From: Porticoccaceae bacterium
GTDB taxonomy: Bacteria; Pseudomonadota; Gammaproteobacteria; Pseudomonadales; Porticoccaceae
Assembly: GCA_002710745.1 (NCBI GenBank)
Contig: PALW01000044.1
Span: 2,004 to 7,229, forward strand
Direction of reading: 5' to 3'
Length of the DNA: 5,226 bases
The notes under the pieces: model-generated
Database searches by the model: none
What the model saw: only the letters and a program-made list of their open reading frames with translations
What the model was told of the DNA's origin: nothing
Position numbers and translations under genes: made by a program
Part shown: piece after piece, positions 4,325 through 5,226 of the stretch
Numbering within the stretch: the stretch's first letter is position 1
Layout of the letters: the number at the start of each line of letters is the position of its first letter

Positions 4325-5226
4325 ATGAAGACAAAACTAGAATATATTTGGTTGGATGGTTACGAGCCAACTCAAAGTTTAAGAAGCAAAACAAGAATTG
4401 AATCTGATTTTGGGGGAACCTTGGAAGAGTGCCCTATGTGGTCCTTTGATGGAAGCTCGACTGAACAGGCGCCGGGAAATGCGTCTGATTGTTTATTGAA
4501 GCCCGTCGCTATCTTCCCAGACCCTGACAGAGTTAATGCATACTTAGTCATGACAGAAGTTTTGAATGCTGATGGAACTCCACATGCGAGTAATGGTAGG
4601 TCAACCATTGATGATGACGATAATGATTTTTGGTTTGGATTTGAGCAGGAATATTTCTTGATGGATGTCGATACTAAGCTTCCTCCTGGCTTTCCTACAA
4701 ATGGTTATCCAGGGCCTCAAGGGCCATACTATTGCTCGGTTGGAGCTTCAAATGCTCATGGCAGAGGATGTGTTGAAGAGCATTTGGATCTGTGTCTTGA
4801 GGCAGGAATTAATGTTGAAGGAATAAACGCTGAGGTCGCCGCAGGACAATGGGAATTTCAGGTGTTTGCGAAAGGTGCAAAAGCAGCAGGCGATGAAACC
4901 TGGGTTGCTCGATATATCTTAGAAAGGACGGGTGAGAAGTATGGCTTCTCGATTGATTATCATCCTAAGCCGTTCGGTAAGTTAGATTGGAACGGCTCAG
5001 GAATGCATGCTAATTTTTCAAATGAAGTGATGAGGACTTGTGGAGATGAATCCGTTTTCAATAGCATTTGTGACAACTTCGGTAAGCATATCGATCGGCA
5101 CATGAGTGTTTATGGCGCCTACAATGAACAGAGGCTTACAGGAGAGCATGAAACACAAGCCTACGATCAATTTAGTTATGGTGTTTCAGATCGAGGAGCC
5201 TCGATTAGAATTCCTGTTGGTACTGT
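4325..5226 (+). CDS. glnII: Type II glutamine synthetase (GSII, eukaryote-like), 3' end beyond the window
   Basis: GSII condenses ammonia and glutamate to glutamine with ATP in the cytoplasm. The first 300 residues are present; bacterial GSII proteins are about 330-350 long, so some 30-50 residues lie beyond the edge. It opens with KLEYIWLDG, then WSFDGSST at 39-46 in the beta-grasp domain, FGFEQEY at 104-110 (metal ligands Glu107 and Glu109), NAEVAAGQWEFQ at 168-179, GSGMHANFS at 224-232 with His228, and RLTGEHET at 270-277 followed by SDRGASIRIP at 288-297. These correspond to the plant/animal-type motifs (IEQEY, GQWEFQ, NRGASIRV) rather than the longer, roughly 470-residue GlnA type I; GSII lacks the tyrosine adenylylation control of type I. 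GGAG at 4311-4314, 10 nt before the ATG, supports the start. The sigma-54/NtrC/IHF region upstream indicates nitrogen-starvation control. Type I is excluded by motif and expected length. Confidence 0.96.
   Translation, partial: MKTKLEYIWLDGYEPTQSLRSKTRIESDFGGTLEECPMWSFDGSSTEQAPGNASDCLLKPVAIFPDPDRVNAYLVMTEVLNADGTPHASNGRSTIDDDDNDFWFGFEQEYFLMDVDTKLPPGFPTNGYPGPQGPYYCSVGASNAHGRGCVEEHLDLCLEAGINVEGINAEVAAGQWEFQVFAKGAKAAGDETWVARYILERTGEKYGFSIDYHPKPFGKLDWNGSGMHANFSNEVMRTCGDESVFNSICDNFGKHIDRHMSVYGAYNEQRLTGEHETQAYDQFSYGVSDRGASIRIPVGT

Noticed and set aside
4372..4608. Minus-strand 78-codon frame inside the glutamine synthetase gene
   Set aside because: It is antisense to conserved GSII motifs and has no family resemblance.

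Overview
The window reads as chromosomal DNA of an AT-rich gammaproteobacterium with meso-diaminopimelate peptidoglycan. Three observations point that way: a full-length Mpl ligase closely resembling the E. coli enzyme; a pip-dtd pair, which from memory also occurs in Pseudomonas; and a ThiI-type rhodanese gene beside a glutamine synthetase gene, an order that recalls thiI-glnA in Pseudomonas aeruginosa. No mobile element, CRISPR array, tRNA or rRNA gene is visible, and the coding density is high.

Layout. 1-224 (+): 3' end of a D-2-hydroxyacid dehydrogenase (hydroxypyruvate reductase type). 300-1670 (+): mpl, murein peptide recycling. It converges across an 8-nt gap on the minus-strand pair pip-dtd (pip 3080-2124, dtd 2116-1679; gap 7 nt). 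tag (3164-3745, +), a 3-methyladenine DNA glycosylase, diverges from pip. Its 3' end overlaps by 17 bp the 3' end of a 99-codon minus-strand gene (4028-3729), which encodes only the C-terminal rhodanese domain of ThiI. That gene diverges from a glutamine synthetase gene (4325 to the window end, +), which is type II (eukaryote-like GSII), not the usual bacterial type I.

The 296-bp region between the rhodanese gene and the glutamine synthetase gene is the richest part. It holds a sigma-54 promoter with exact GG-N10-GC spacing (4177-4192), two NtrC-like sites with centres 30 bp apart (about three helical turns) near -148 and -118, and a perfect IHF consensus between them and the promoter (4126-4138). 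A sigma-70-type promoter lies downstream (4261-4289), and a good minus-strand -10 (4115-4120) could serve the rhodanese gene. This is the classical nitrogen-regulated glnA enhancer layout, but it drives a type II enzyme. At the same locus only the sulfur-carrier domain of ThiI is found, without its tRNA-thiolating core. These two facts are the main candidates for unusual biology here.

The other genes are housekeeping salvage and quality-control functions: cell-wall peptide recycling, removal of D-amino acids from tRNA, N-terminal proline trimming and alkylated-base repair. Apart from the pip-dtd operon they show no evident joint pathway.
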